From: Laterigemmans sp052161645
Lineage (GTDB): Bacteria > Planctomycetota > Planctomycetia > Pirellulales > Pirellulaceae
Assembly (NCBI GenBank): GCA_052161645.1
Contig: CP197414.1
Direction: 5' to 3' (one strand)
Length of the DNA stretch: 64,000 nt
The translations under genes were made by a program, and so were the position numbers. Positions 52,351 through 60,838 of the stretch are shown in pieces. Numbering within the stretch: position 1 is the stretch's first letter; the number at the start of each line of letters is the position of its first letter. The notes below the pieces were generated by a model, which saw only the letters and a program-made list of their open reading frames with translations, ran no database searches and was not told the origin of the DNA.

Positions 52351-52920
52351 TTAAGTGGAAGCAGGAGGAGCTTCGTCAGTAGCGACAGGAGCATCCGAAG
52401 CGCTTTCGACACCAGCTGCGGGTGTTTCCGCAGGAACTCCGCCGATCACGGTCTCGCTGATGATGGTCCCGCCCATAACGGAGGTCGAACCGCAGCAAGG
52501 TTCAGCAACGGTTACGGTACCGCAGCATACTGGCGCAGGAGCACAAACTGGCTCAGGGGTGCAGCAAACTGGCTCAGGAACGCATACTGGCTCGGGGACG
52601 CAGCAAACTGGCTCAGGTGCACAGCAAACTGGCTCGGGGACGCAGCAAACTGGCTCAGGTGCACAGCAGGAAGCTGCGGCGCGACGAGCCTTCAAGCGAG
52701 CGAACAAGCCACCACCGCAGCTCTTCTTGGCGAACAGTCCGCCACCGCAATTTTTCTTGGCGAACAATCCGCCACCACCGCCACAATCCTTCTTGAACAA
52801 GCCACCGAGCAGACCGCCACCGCAACCAGCTTGCGCGGTCGAAGTCGAGTCCACGGAGGACATGGCGAAAGCAATCATCATTGCCAAACCGGCAATACCA
52901 CAAATAACCGAACGATTCAT
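52351..52920 (-). CDS. secreted Cys/Pro-rich repeat protein
   Basis: 189 residues from ATG 52920. The signal peptide MNRSVICGIAGLAMMIAFAM ends near QAGCGGG. Then come CGGGLFAKKNCGGGLFAKK-type repeats (~33-70) and a series of seven-residue CCAPEPV / CCVPEPV repeats (~84-135). Over 25 Cys are in the mature part. It should be heavily disulfide cross-linked outside the cytoplasm and could be a structural wall or envelope component. At DNA level the second block is a 21-bp tandem repeat (see 52523-52668). Conventional database matches are unlikely to say more. Confidence 0.85.
   Translation of the reverse strand: MNRSVICGIAGLAMMIAFAMSSVDSTSTAQAGCGGGLLGGLFKKDCGGGGGLFAKKNCGGGLFAKKSCGGGLFARLKARRAAASCCAPEPVCCVPEPVCCAPEPVCCVPEPVCVPEPVCCTPEPVCAPAPVCCGTVTVAEPCCGSTSVMGGTIISETVIGGVPAETPAAGVESASDAPVATDEAPPAST
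52523..52668. repeat. 21-bp tandem repeat inside the Cys-rich gene
   Basis: About seven units of ~21 bp with the core GCAAACTGGCTCAGG, some differing at one or two bases. Two adjacent units form a 42-bp repeat that is itself doubled. It encodes the CCxPEPV heptapeptides and is prone to copy-number change. Confidence 0.8.
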
Positions 52921-53431
52921 CAAATACCTCACGAAGTAAACGGGACATCTCGTGCGACCTACAACTTTGGCGGGCCACATTGACCACTGCCGCCCGTGAG
53001 CCTGGAGGAACATCCTCGCGTGCAAAAACGTGCACATCAGGCAGGCTAGGAAACACAGGCTGTCCTTGACGATCGCACAGGCTGGCTCAAAGAGTAGCTT
53101 TATTACGCCTAATGTCAATTGGCAAGCCGGGTAACTTTAACAGTTTTTCCGACAGTCATTCCGGAGAATAGAGAAAAACACGCGGAGGGGGGGCGTGTTG
53201 AGTGCAGCCAAAGAGCGGGGGCTAGCAGTCTAAAGAAGGCCCAACTGGCCCAAAATTTCGAATTCAGTTGAATTTCCCGCTGTACTCAGCGAGGCGGGGC
53301 TGCCGCCAGATGCTCAGCGACAACCACAAGTTCACGGCGAGAGATCGCGAGGGTTCAGCCCGCTGGGCTCCCTCGCCGACCTTGCCGATGTTAATTTCTG
53401 GCTTTTTCGGACAAGCGTCCAACCGCGGCGG
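52921..53431. other. intergenic region upstream of Cys-rich gene
   Basis: 511 bp without a supported gene. It holds the promoter region of the Cys-rich gene (AGG-type ribosome binding site just before ATG 52920) and the 3' flank of the lipoprotein gene at 53432. No clear promoter or terminator hairpin was found. Confidence 0.4.
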
Positions 53432-54058
53432 TCAGTTGAAGTCGGGCATGGTAAAGCCTGAGCCATCCGCTGTTCTGGGGACATCGCCCCCAACGGCGGG
53501 CTCGCCGTCTTGCATGCCCTTGATCGCCAACACATCGTCGCGGCTTTCAAAGTTGAAGATTTGATCTTCGCCCAAGATCAAGCCGCTGACGCGCCAACCC
53601 TCGGGCTCATTCTTCAGTGCCCAAGCCACCTCGTAGCTCACCGGCTCGCCCTCGGCCGACTGTTCGGACCACACGCTATTGACCAGCACAGCGCCGTCTC
53701 CATAGGGAACGCTGCGGGTCACCTTGAAGGTCGCATCGGGTGCACCGAGAGGCTGCATTACCAACCCCACGGCAGCGTACTGCTCACGTGCTTTGGCGGT
53801 CATCAAGCGACCGATATCGGCGGCCGTTCCGCCGCGACGAACTCCGTCCAAAAATTCACTGACGACCGCCTCCGGGCTTTGCAGATCGAGCGATGCGACG
53901 GAGTCCGCTGTCGTAGACGACGTCGCGGCTTGAGGCTCCGCATCCTCCGTGGCATCCGGTTCGCCGCCGCAACCCACTGCCGCCAGGGCTAACAACAGCA
54001 CCGCCACGCTCGTCTTTCCTCGCTTGCCTGCCTGAAGGGCATGAACACTTAGTCGCAT
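53432..54058 (-). CDS. lipoprotein with NTF2/DUF4878-like helical domain
   Basis: 208 residues. The signal peptide ends with a lipobox (LALAAVGCGGEP), then a Glu/Ala/Thr-rich linker. Residues ~60-170 (SPEAVVSEFLDGVRRGGTAA, ATFKVTRSVPYGDGAVLV, VAWALKNEPEGWRVSGLI) look like a small NTF2-like fold, in which DUF4878-type lipoproteins bind unknown ligands. No partner is fixed by position. Function unknown. Confidence 0.65.
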   Translation of the reverse strand: MRLSVHALQAGKRGKTSVAVLLLALAAVGCGGEPDATEDAEPQAATSSTTADSVASLDLQSPEAVVSEFLDGVRRGGTAADIGRLMTAKAREQYAAVGLVMQPLGAPDATFKVTRSVPYGDGAVLVNSVWSEQSAEGEPVSYEVAWALKNEPEGWRVSGLILGEDQIFNFESRDDVLAIKGMQDGEPAVGGDVPRTADGSGFTMPDFN

Positions 54059-54230
54059 CGGACATCCTTGTCGAATTTTGAGTTTGCTTGATCACCAGAA
54101 GCGGTTCGCAAGTCGGCCAGCTGCATTTGCAGCGGTTACGCCTGCGGCACCGCATCGTCGGGAATATCAAGTCAACCGCGACCATGTCAAGAGCTGAGAG
54201 CTATTCCCCAGCAGTTCCGCAGTCCCAGCT

Positions 54231-54288
54231 GGGGCACTGAGGTAACTGGGGCACTGAGGTGACTGGGGCACTGAGGTAACTGGGGCAC
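54231..54288. repeat. 17-bp tandem repeat (3.4 copies) at the HtrA 3' end
   Basis: Three units GGGGCACTGAGGTAACT (the second with one change) at 54231-54247, 54248-54264 and 54265-54281, plus a partial unit ending directly before the HtrA stop codon. It may act in the mRNA tail or be simple slippage. Confidence 0.8.
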
Positions 54289-55599
54289 CTAGGGAATCGC
54301 GGCTACCGTGACTTTGGTCTGGTAAGCATTGCCGTCCCGGTAAAGCACCACCGGCACGCTACGCCCCACGGCCGTCAGCCCCACGCGAGTGACGAGATGG
54401 TCATCATTTTCGATTCGCACGCCGTCAAACTCGGTAATCACATCGCCCACGCGAAGTCCAGCCTGCAAGGCGGGCGATTTTTCCCGAACGGTTTTAATCA
54501 AAGCGCCGCCGGGCTGCGGCAATCCCATGCGGAGCGCGTCGGCGGCGGCAAACTCGGGAGCCAAACTGACGCCCAAGTAAGCTCGGCGAACTTGTCCATG
54601 CACAATCAATTGATCGACAACCTGCATCACCATATCCATGGGGATGGCAAAGCCAATGCCTTCGCTGCCTCCGCTGCTGCTGGCGATTGCCGTGTTCAGC
54701 CCGATCACTTCACCGCGGAGATTCAGCAGCGGTCCGCCGCTGTTCCCGGGGTTGATCGCCGCGTCGGTCTGAAAGAAATCTTGCAGCTCGATCCGCTCCG
54801 CCCCCAATGTCAAATCTCGCCGGCCGAGGGCGCTGATAATCCCAAAGGTGACCGAATGACTGAGCCCGAAGGGACTCCCCACAGCTAACACAAAATCTCC
54901 CACGCCAACCCCCTCGCTGCTGCCAATGCGGGCCGCAGATAATTCGACCGCCGGCAACTGCAACACCGCCACATCCGTGCTGGCGTCTTCCAAAATTCGC
55001 AACGGCTGCAAGCTGCGACCATCGTGCATGCGTAGCGTAATTTCATGGCGGCTCGAGCCATGGATCACGTGACGATTGGTGAGCACCCAGAGGCCAGCGG
55101 AGCGGGAGATGATTACTCCTGAGCCAGCCTCATCATAGCTAGCAGCTCGCCCCCGACCAGCTTCCGTCTTGCTGGCCTCAATGTGCACCACGCACGGCCG
55201 CACCAGTTTGGCGACCAGCTTGACGACATTCTCCATCCGCTGCAACGCCGAAGCTTCAGCGGCCAACGCCGCGTAGCCGTCAGCTTGCCCCGCCGGCGGG
55301 CCCACCTCGCGGGGACGAGTCGCGGAGTAACGATCGCTGGCCACAGAGCGGGTGGTGGGGGCTAGCGAACCGGGATTCGGCAACAAGCTATCTGCTGGCA
55401 ACAAGCCTGCGGTTGGGAGCGACTCGGCCAAGTCAACGGGGGCCAAGTCAACGGGGGCCAAGTCAACGGGGGCCGATTCGATCACCGGTGCGGGCGACTG
55501 CGGTGGACTGAGCCTGGGAAAGGCCGGAGCCTGCCCTGACGCGTAAGGTGCGGCGGCGGAAGCAATCATCAGCGCAATCGTCGCGCGGTGCTGAAGCAT
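54289..55599 (-). CDS. HtrA/DegP-like serine protease with one PDZ domain
   Basis: 436 residues from ATG 55599. Signal peptide at the start. A Pro-rich linker holds three perfect PVDLA units (44-58; 15-bp repeats at 55427-55471). Then the S1C trypsin domain with His177 (TNRHVIHG), Asp209 (DASTDVAVLQ) and Ser287 (INPGNSGGPLLN), and a single PDZ (~345-435). DegP has two PDZ domains; the single one is DegS-like, but the linker and lack of a membrane anchor differ. It degrades or refolds damaged envelope proteins. Confidence 0.9.
   Translation of the reverse strand: MLQHRATIALMIASAAAPYASGQAPAFPRLSPPQSPAPVIESAPVDLAPVDLAPVDLAESLPTAGLLPADSLLPNPGSLAPTTRSVASDRYSATRPREVGPPAGQADGYAALAAEASALQRMENVVKLVAKLVRPCVVHIEASKTEAGRGRAASYDEAGSGVIISRSAGLWVLTNRHVIHGSSRHEITLRMHDGRSLQPLRILEDASTDVAVLQLPAVELSAARIGSSEGVGVGDFVLAVGSPFGLSHSVTFGIISALGRRDLTLGAERIELQDFFQTDAAINPGNSGGPLLNLRGEVIGLNTAIASSSGGSEGIGFAIPMDMVMQVVDQLIVHGQVRRAYLGVSLAPEFAAADALRMGLPQPGGALIKTVREKSPALQAGLRVGDVITEFDGVRIENDDHLVTRVGLTAVGRSVPVVLYRDGNAYQTKVTVAAIP
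55427..55471. repeat. three perfect 15-bp repeats in the HtrA linker
   Basis: GCCAAGTCAACGGGG three times without change, encoding PVDLA on the minus strand. Perfect identity suggests recent expansion or slippage. Confidence 0.88.
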
Positions 55600-55876
55600 G
55601 GCGGATCTCGTGTCGGGGAAATTTCTTGCTTGCGCGTCCCTAGGCCAAGAAAGACCCGCCACGTCCGTGGGCTGGCCGATGTCGGAACCCCTCATCAAAA
55701 ATCATAACCGCCCACTGCCGCCAGCAGTCTGTGGCGACGCGATCTATGAGATAGGTTCAGTGCTGTTCATCGGCAGGAGAGCAGTAAAGTTACAGCTCGA
55801 GATGCTCGCCGGGCGCTAACGTTTTAATCGCTAGAAGTGTGCCTCAGCGGCGAGCTTGCGAGTGGGTTTGCCCCCC

Positions 55877-56293
55877 TTAGACCGAGTCGACTTGACTATT
55901 GTCGAAGACTCGATTCCAAGGAGTGACCTGAGCGGCCGAACCACTTTGAGATTCGCTCTTTCGCTTACAATCGATGCATTCGGTCGCGTAGGGTAACGCT
56001 TGCAATCGCTTGAGGGGAATCGGTTTCTCGCACTCTTCGCAGAGCCCAAAAGAACCACTTTTGAGACGATTCAAGGCTTCTTCGATTTGCTCCAATTCCC
56101 GCGATTCGACTTCCAACAATTGGCTATTCAGCTCATCTTGGGCCGTATCGACCGCTGCGTCGAGCATATCTCCGGGACCTTGATCCCGCAGTTCCTGCAG
56201 TTGATTCAGATCACCAGCCATCGCCCTTCGCAAGGCATCGCGGCGTCGGACCAAAACGTCCCGAAGCTTCGTCAAAGCATCTTTGCGTGCCAT
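55877..56293 (-). CDS. DksA/TraR family zinc-finger protein
   Basis: 138 residues from ATG 56293. A helical N-terminus with ALRRAMAGDLNQLQELRDQG, a coiled-coil with Asp-rich tip (DMLDAAVDTAQDELNSQ), then the four-Cys zinc finger CEECEKPIP ... CIDCKRKSE. DksA-type proteins bind RNA polymerase in its secondary channel and, with ppGpp, alter promoter choice. This one is close to the usual 150 residues. Whether it binds ppGpp cannot be told. Confidence 0.88.
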   Translation of the reverse strand: MARKDALTKLRDVLVRRRDALRRAMAGDLNQLQELRDQGPGDMLDAAVDTAQDELNSQLLEVESRELEQIEEALNRLKSGSFGLCEECEKPIPLKRLQALPYATECIDCKRKSESQSGSAAQVTPWNRVFDNSQVDSV

Positions 56294-56808
56294 CGTGATT
56301 GTCCCTTGCTGATAACGGTCTGTGGCATTGCTTTTCTGATTAACCCAGCAAGCCGAGTTCCCGCAACTCATGTGAGCTCATCAGATTGCGTGGCATCGAA
56401 CTATACTACGCGGATCCGAGAGATTTGGTTCCTTTCCTCGCCGGCATTCCCAACACACCTGAAAGTGCTTCCGCAAGTGCTTTCCAATAAATGACTTACG
56501 AACCATCCACTGGGATCGCACCGAGATTTTTTTTGCGTTGCCAACGGCGGACAGTTTGGCAGTTCGGTCCATTTCTCGGGCTCGAAACAGCTGGACGATT
56601 TTTCCACTGCGAGGAATTACTAATCACACAACGCTCGTAATTCCGACAATTCAGAGACGGAGTCATTTTCGGAGAGGGAGGATTGTCCGCATTGGGTGGA
56701 ATTTGTCGATTTCTCTCTAGGAAATTGCTCCGGCCCCCTCTGCTGGCAGACAAGCCAGCCTAATGGGGACAGCTCCAGAACGCACGCTGTGAACAAGGGA
56801 ATGAAACG
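56294..56808. other. intergenic region upstream of FHA protein gene
   Basis: 515 bp without a supported gene between the divergent DksA-type and FHA genes. It has an 8-bp inverted repeat GGAATTAC / GTAATTCC (56613-56620, 56637-56644) that could be an operator, and AAGGGAATG close before the GTG start at 56809. Nothing else stands out. Confidence 0.4.
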
Positions 56809-59800
56809 GTGCCGACCCTGAAATCGAATCACGATGAAACCATACCCGCTGCGCAGGATGTGGCCATCGAATTCCGCGTCACGCGTCCAGGCTCGCCCCG
56901 CAGAAGACTGAAATTAGTGGGGCCCAAGTACACATTTGGAAGCGGCCCGGAGTGCTCTGTTCGACTCGACGATGCGACGGTGCGTCCGATGCACGCCAGT
57001 CTCGTGCGGAATTCCAAAGGCGAAGTGGTGCTGCGAGCCGCCGGGGTGGCGATCCCCGTTAATGGTGTCGCCAAGACGGAAAGCGAGTTGTTTTGCGGCG
57101 ACTATTTCCAGTTGGGCGCTTATGAGTTTGAGTTGCTGACCGATCTCCGCTCCCAGGAACAAACAGCGACTGCCGGCAAGTCCAAAGCGCCCGCCACGCA
57201 GGCTGAGAATTCAGTTGCTGAAGAACCAGCCGCTGAAAAACCAGCCGCTAACAGCTCTCGCGTGGTGCCCCGCCGCCGACTATCGTTCGCCGACTCCATG
57301 CATGTGATCACGGAGTTCAACAACCAACCGCCGCCAACCAGCAATCCTCGCAGTGCCGAGTCGCTGGCTGATCCCCCGTTGGCTGATCCCCCGGTCCTGG
57401 ACGGCCCCTCGGCAGAGCTCGACTTTAGTGATGAGTCTGCAGAGCCAGTCGAGCCGGAGCCAGTCGAGCCGGAGCCAGTCGAGCCAGTCGCTGAAAAGAG
57501 TGAGTTGGCAGTGGGCACCGCTGACGACAACCCGCTGCCCCATCGTTTGCTGAATCCAGACCAAGTGCTCGATGCGCGTCGCGCGGGGGTCGATTTACTT
57601 GAGCAGCAACAGGCGATATTGGCGAACGAGCGGCGTTGGCAGGAACGTAGCCGGCGGCAACAGGAGCGATTTCGGCAGCGTGAGCAACGAGCCAAGGCTC
57701 AAGTTGAAGCGTTGCGTCAGGCCCAGGAATTGGCTGAGCAACGAGCACGGCAAGCGGAAGATACCGTCCACGGACTTCGCAACCAGTTGGCTGAACTGTC
57801 GGGACGGGTCAGCGCGATGGCCGGATCGATGGTGCCCGGAATCGAAATGCGGCTCGAACAGCAGCAGCAAGACACCGAGGTGGCGAATCGGCAAGTGCTG
57901 GGGTTGGCCGAGACGTTGCGGAAACGGCTCGACTTCGTGCAAGCCGCGCTCGACAGCGTGCAACAAGAGAATCGCGAGATCCGCTTGCAGACCGTGGCCA
58001 ATCAAACGCGACAGGAAGAAGTTGCGGCCGACGCGGAGATGCTCGAACAATCGCTGCAGCAACTGGCCGATCAGTATGCCGCCGGGCGGTCACGCGACGA
58101 GGCGGCGATCAACGAAGTTCGCGGCAATGTCCAGCGGTCCACCGAACGCCTCAGTCAGTTGGGCGGCGAGTTAGAGGAGACGCGTCAAGCTGGACACGGC
58201 TTGAGTGCATTGGTGCAACAACTGCGATCTTCACTGCAAAACTTGCAGACCGATTCGGAGCGTTACGCCACGATCAGCCAAATCGAAACGTTGCAACGCG
58301 AACAGCGTGATTCCGATCAACGACTGTCCCGGTTGGCTGATGAATACGACATGCAGAGTCAACAACTGCAAGCCGAGTGCGACGAACTGCGACAACGGCT
58401 CGAAGCTACCGAGGACTCCGCCCAACAAGCGATCAACGCCGTCGGAAATCTCAAGCAAACCATGCATCAAGTTGTGCCCGCAGATCCCTTCGACGTGGCG
58501 GATCCATTCGCATCAGCCCCAGCAAACAACTCAGCCCCAGCGAACACATCCCAGCGGAACCTGACGGCCGCAGGGTTGCTCGCCACAGAATCTCACGTAG
58601 TAGAGACGCCTGTTGCAGAGACTCCTGTGGCAGAAACTCCTGTGGTAGAAACGCCGGCAGCAGAGACTCCCCCGGCAGAGACTCCCCCGGCAGAGACTCC
58701 CCCGGCAGAGACTCCCCCGGCAGAGACTCCCCCGGCAGAGACTCCCGCCGCGGAGATGAACTCAGCGGAGATGAACCCAGCGGAGTTTCCGTTTGCCGAA
58801 ACGGTGCTCACGCAACCTCCATCGCCGCTGGTGGCGAGCGAGCCAGCTTTGCCTACCGTCGACCAGGCTGATCAGCGGGAGGACGTGAGTGTTTCCCAGT
58901 CGCAGTTTTTCACTTCCCTGCAAGACGAACTGGAGGGAACGAGCGGGCACGATGTGACCGCGTCGCACAACGCAGCCGCTGATCACGACGTCTCTACTGC
59001 CCGCGACATGACAGCTGATCACGGGGACGAGGCGTCGATCAGTATGTCAGCTTTTCATTTGCCGATCGATCAAACGGCGCAGTGGGAAGAGCAGCATGAT
59101 GTCGACGATTCGCCCCTCAGCGACCACAGCGAATGGCTCGATGACGACCCTTTCTCGCAGCTCGACCAGAGCGGGGAGAGTTCGGCAACTTCGCTCGGAG
59201 CGGACTTTCTGCAGCCCACAGCAGCCGAGCCCACAGCAGCCGAGCCGGCGTTGGCCGAAGAAATGCCGACCGAGCAGGTAGCGGTTGAGGGAATCACCAC
59301 CCAGCCCGCTCCGACTGAGGTTGCACACGAGACCCCCGATTCGTATCTGGATGGTGCCACCTACGCCATCGACATGGAGCCCAAAGATCTGGCCAATGCC
59401 GCCGAAGCGATTGACGCGATTGATCGCGCCTCGCTCGATCCTTCGGGCTTGCTGGCTAGCTTTGGTATCCAACCGCAGGCTCAGCAGATTGACGGTGCTG
59501 ACCAGCAGGATGCCGAGCGGGCGAGTGCTGAGCGTGAAGATGCCGAGCGGGCACAAGTCCCAGGCAGCACGGCGGCCGAGATTCTGGCCCGCATGGGATT
59601 GGCTGTCGAAACGGATGAGCTGGCGGAATTGAATTCGCCCCCGGCCGCAGCGGAGCAGCCAGTCGATGAAGCCTGGCCCGAACAAGAATTGCCCGAACAA
59701 CAAGCACCCGAACAATCCTTGTCGGAACAAGTATTGTCGCAACAAGTATTGTCGGAACAAGTATTGTCGGAACAAGTATTGTCGGAACAAGTATTTGGGG

Positions 59801-60699
59801 AGCAAACGTTCGCGGAGCAACCAGCCGAACCGCCGGCCGAACGAGCATACGCTGCCGAACCAGCATACACGGCTGAGCCAGCGGCGGCAGCGAACGAAGA
59901 AGAAGAGTCGATTGAGGATTACATGAACCGACTGCTGAGACGCGTGCAAGGTGTTTCTTCAGATGAGGCGGGCGGATCGACGCCGCGCCCTGCCGCCAGC
60001 AGTTCGCCCGCACCAGCCAGCAGCAGCCCCAGCTCGGCAGCCGCGTCGCCAGCCACCGCAACCGACAACCATGGGGCGACCAGCGTCGTGGGAAGAGATT
60101 CGGGAGCAAGCATGTCGGCAGCCAGTGGCGAGGCGGCCAGTTTCTCCTCGCACGGCTCGCCAGCCACCACGGCAGGCGAGTTGGGCTCTGGCTTGGCCAG
60201 CAGCCCGCAGTCGCTCAGCCCGCAGGAACTCAGCCAACAACCGCTCAGCCCCGAGTCGCCCTACGTGCCCCGCAGCAACGCACCGGAGCGATCGGGCAAT
60301 TTGGCCGCCATGCGAGAGCTGGCAAACTCGTCGGCCAGATCGGCGATTGCGACCAGCGCTCGGCGGCGCATGGCCAACGAAGCGTTGTTCAAATTCGCCA
60401 TCTTCGGATTGGGAGTGCTGGCCGGTTTGGCAACGTTGGTCGGTACCGATTTCGCCATCGGTAGATGGTTGATCGTGGCTCTCTGTTGTTTCGCGCTCAG
60501 TGGATTCTTCTTGTACGAAGCGTTGAACTTAAGGAAGCGTCTGCAAGCCTCTGCTCCGGCCTCCACCCCCGCCGCTGCTGCTGAGCCCTCGCCCGCTAGC
60601 GATTTGGCAACAGCCCCGGCGGCATTCGCAGCCCCCACAGCCGGCCCCACAGCCGGCCCCGCTGCTGGGCCCAATCCAGACGCGGCGGCACCGCTGTAA
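56809..60699 (+). CDS. giant FHA-domain/coiled-coil/repeat protein with C-terminal membrane anchor
   Basis: 1296 residues from GTG 56809. Order: FHA domain (~21-110; LVGPKYTFGSGPECSVRL and VRPMHASLVRNSKGEVVLRA), a Pro/Ala/Glu linker with an EPVEP repeat (~211-227), a long coiled coil (~264-554, Gln/Glu/Arg-rich), AETPP repeats (~597-650), an acidic region with LSEQV repeats (~970-1000), Ser/Ala/Pro-rich low complexity, then two membrane helices (~1191-1239; FAIFGLGVLAGLATLVG and WLIVALCCFALSGFFLYEA). FHA binds phosphothreonine, linking it to Ser/Thr kinases. It probably is a cytoplasm-facing scaffold at the membrane. Function otherwise unknown. Confidence 0.85.
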   Translation: MPTLKSNHDETIPAAQDVAIEFRVTRPGSPRRRLKLVGPKYTFGSGPECSVRLDDATVRPMHASLVRNSKGEVVLRAAGVAIPVNGVAKTESELFCGDYFQLGAYEFELLTDLRSQEQTATAGKSKAPATQAENSVAEEPAAEKPAANSSRVVPRRRLSFADSMHVITEFNNQPPPTSNPRSAESLADPPLADPPVLDGPSAELDFSDESAEPVEPEPVEPEPVEPVAEKSELAVGTADDNPLPHRLLNPDQVLDARRAGVDLLEQQQAILANERRWQERSRRQQERFRQREQRAKAQVEALRQAQELAEQRARQAEDTVHGLRNQLAELSGRVSAMAGSMVPGIEMRLEQQQQDTEVANRQVLGLAETLRKRLDFVQAALDSVQQENREIRLQTVANQTRQEEVAADAEMLEQSLQQLADQYAAGRSRDEAAINEVRGNVQRSTERLSQLGGELEETRQAGHGLSALVQQLRSSLQNLQTDSERYATISQIETLQREQRDSDQRLSRLADEYDMQSQQLQAECDELRQRLEATEDSAQQAINAVGNLKQTMHQVVPADPFDVADPFASAPANNSAPANTSQRNLTAAGLLATESHVVETPVAETPVAETPVVETPAAETPPAETPPAETPPAETPPAETPPAETPAAEMNSAEMNPAEFPFAETVLTQPPSPLVASEPALPTVDQADQREDVSVSQSQFFTSLQDELEGTSGHDVTASHNAAADHDVSTARDMTADHGDEASISMSAFHLPIDQTAQWEEQHDVDDSPLSDHSEWLDDDPFSQLDQSGESSATSLGADFLQPTAAEPTAAEPALAEEMPTEQVAVEGITTQPAPTEVAHETPDSYLDGATYAIDMEPKDLANAAEAIDAIDRASLDPSGLLASFGIQPQAQQIDGADQQDAERASAEREDAERAQVPGSTAAEILARMGLAVETDELAELNSPPAAAEQPVDEAWPEQELPEQQAPEQSLSEQVLSQQVLSEQVLSEQVLSEQVFGEQTFAEQPAEPPAERAYAAEPAYTAEPAAAANEEEESIEDYMNRLLRRVQGVSSDEAGGSTPRPAASSSPAPASSSPSSAAASPATATDNHGATSVVGRDSGASMSAASGEAASFSSHGSPATTAGELGSGLASSPQSLSPQELSQQPLSPESPYVPRSNAPERSGNLAAMRELANSSARSAIATSARRRMANEALFKFAIFGLGVLAGLATLVGTDFAIGRWLIVALCCFALSGFFLYEALNLRKRLQASAPASTPAAAAEPSPASDLATAPAAFAAPTAGPTAGPAAGPNPDAAAPL
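57442..57489. repeat. 15-bp EPVEP repeat in the FHA protein gene
   Basis: Two perfect units GAGCCAGTCGAGCCG (57442-57471), followed by two shorter GAGCCAGTC copies. Confidence 0.8.
58605..58749. repeat. 15-bp AETPP repeat in the FHA protein gene
   Basis: Five perfect units GCAGAGACTCCCCCG at 58660-58734, flanked by degenerate units on both sides back to about 58605. It encodes AETPP pentapeptides. Confidence 0.88.
59716..59805. repeat. 15-bp LSEQV repeat in the FHA protein gene
   Basis: Six 15-bp units, four of them GTATTGTCGGAACAA or a one-base variant (59731-59790), flanked by degenerate copies. Encodes LSEQV-type pentapeptides. Confidence 0.85.
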
Positions 60700-60838
60700 A
60701 CAGCGTCTGAGGGGGGCGAGTGGAAGCTCCCTTGGTTGCGGTTGCCAGGGGATCATTTTTTCCGCCCCAGCGTGTATACTCCGCGACCAGAGTGTTTTGG
60801 CTGAGATCTCAACCCTGAGCGCGGAGTTTAAGCGAATT

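Noticed and set aside
52355..52939. 194-residue plus-strand frame with GTQQTGSG repeats
   Set aside because: Antisense to the Cys-rich gene, which has a signal peptide, a ribosome binding site and its own terminator.
54231..54288. CRISPR-like array
   Set aside because: The 17-bp units are directly adjacent without spacers; there are no cas genes in the window.
58593..58811. 72-residue minus-strand frame of VSAGG repeats
   Set aside because: Antisense shadow of the AETPP repeat.
59047..59949. 300-residue minus-strand frame with repeated RQYLF
   Set aside because: It is the antisense reading of the LSEQV repeat in the FHA gene. The repeat opens all frames, and the plus-strand gene explains the region.
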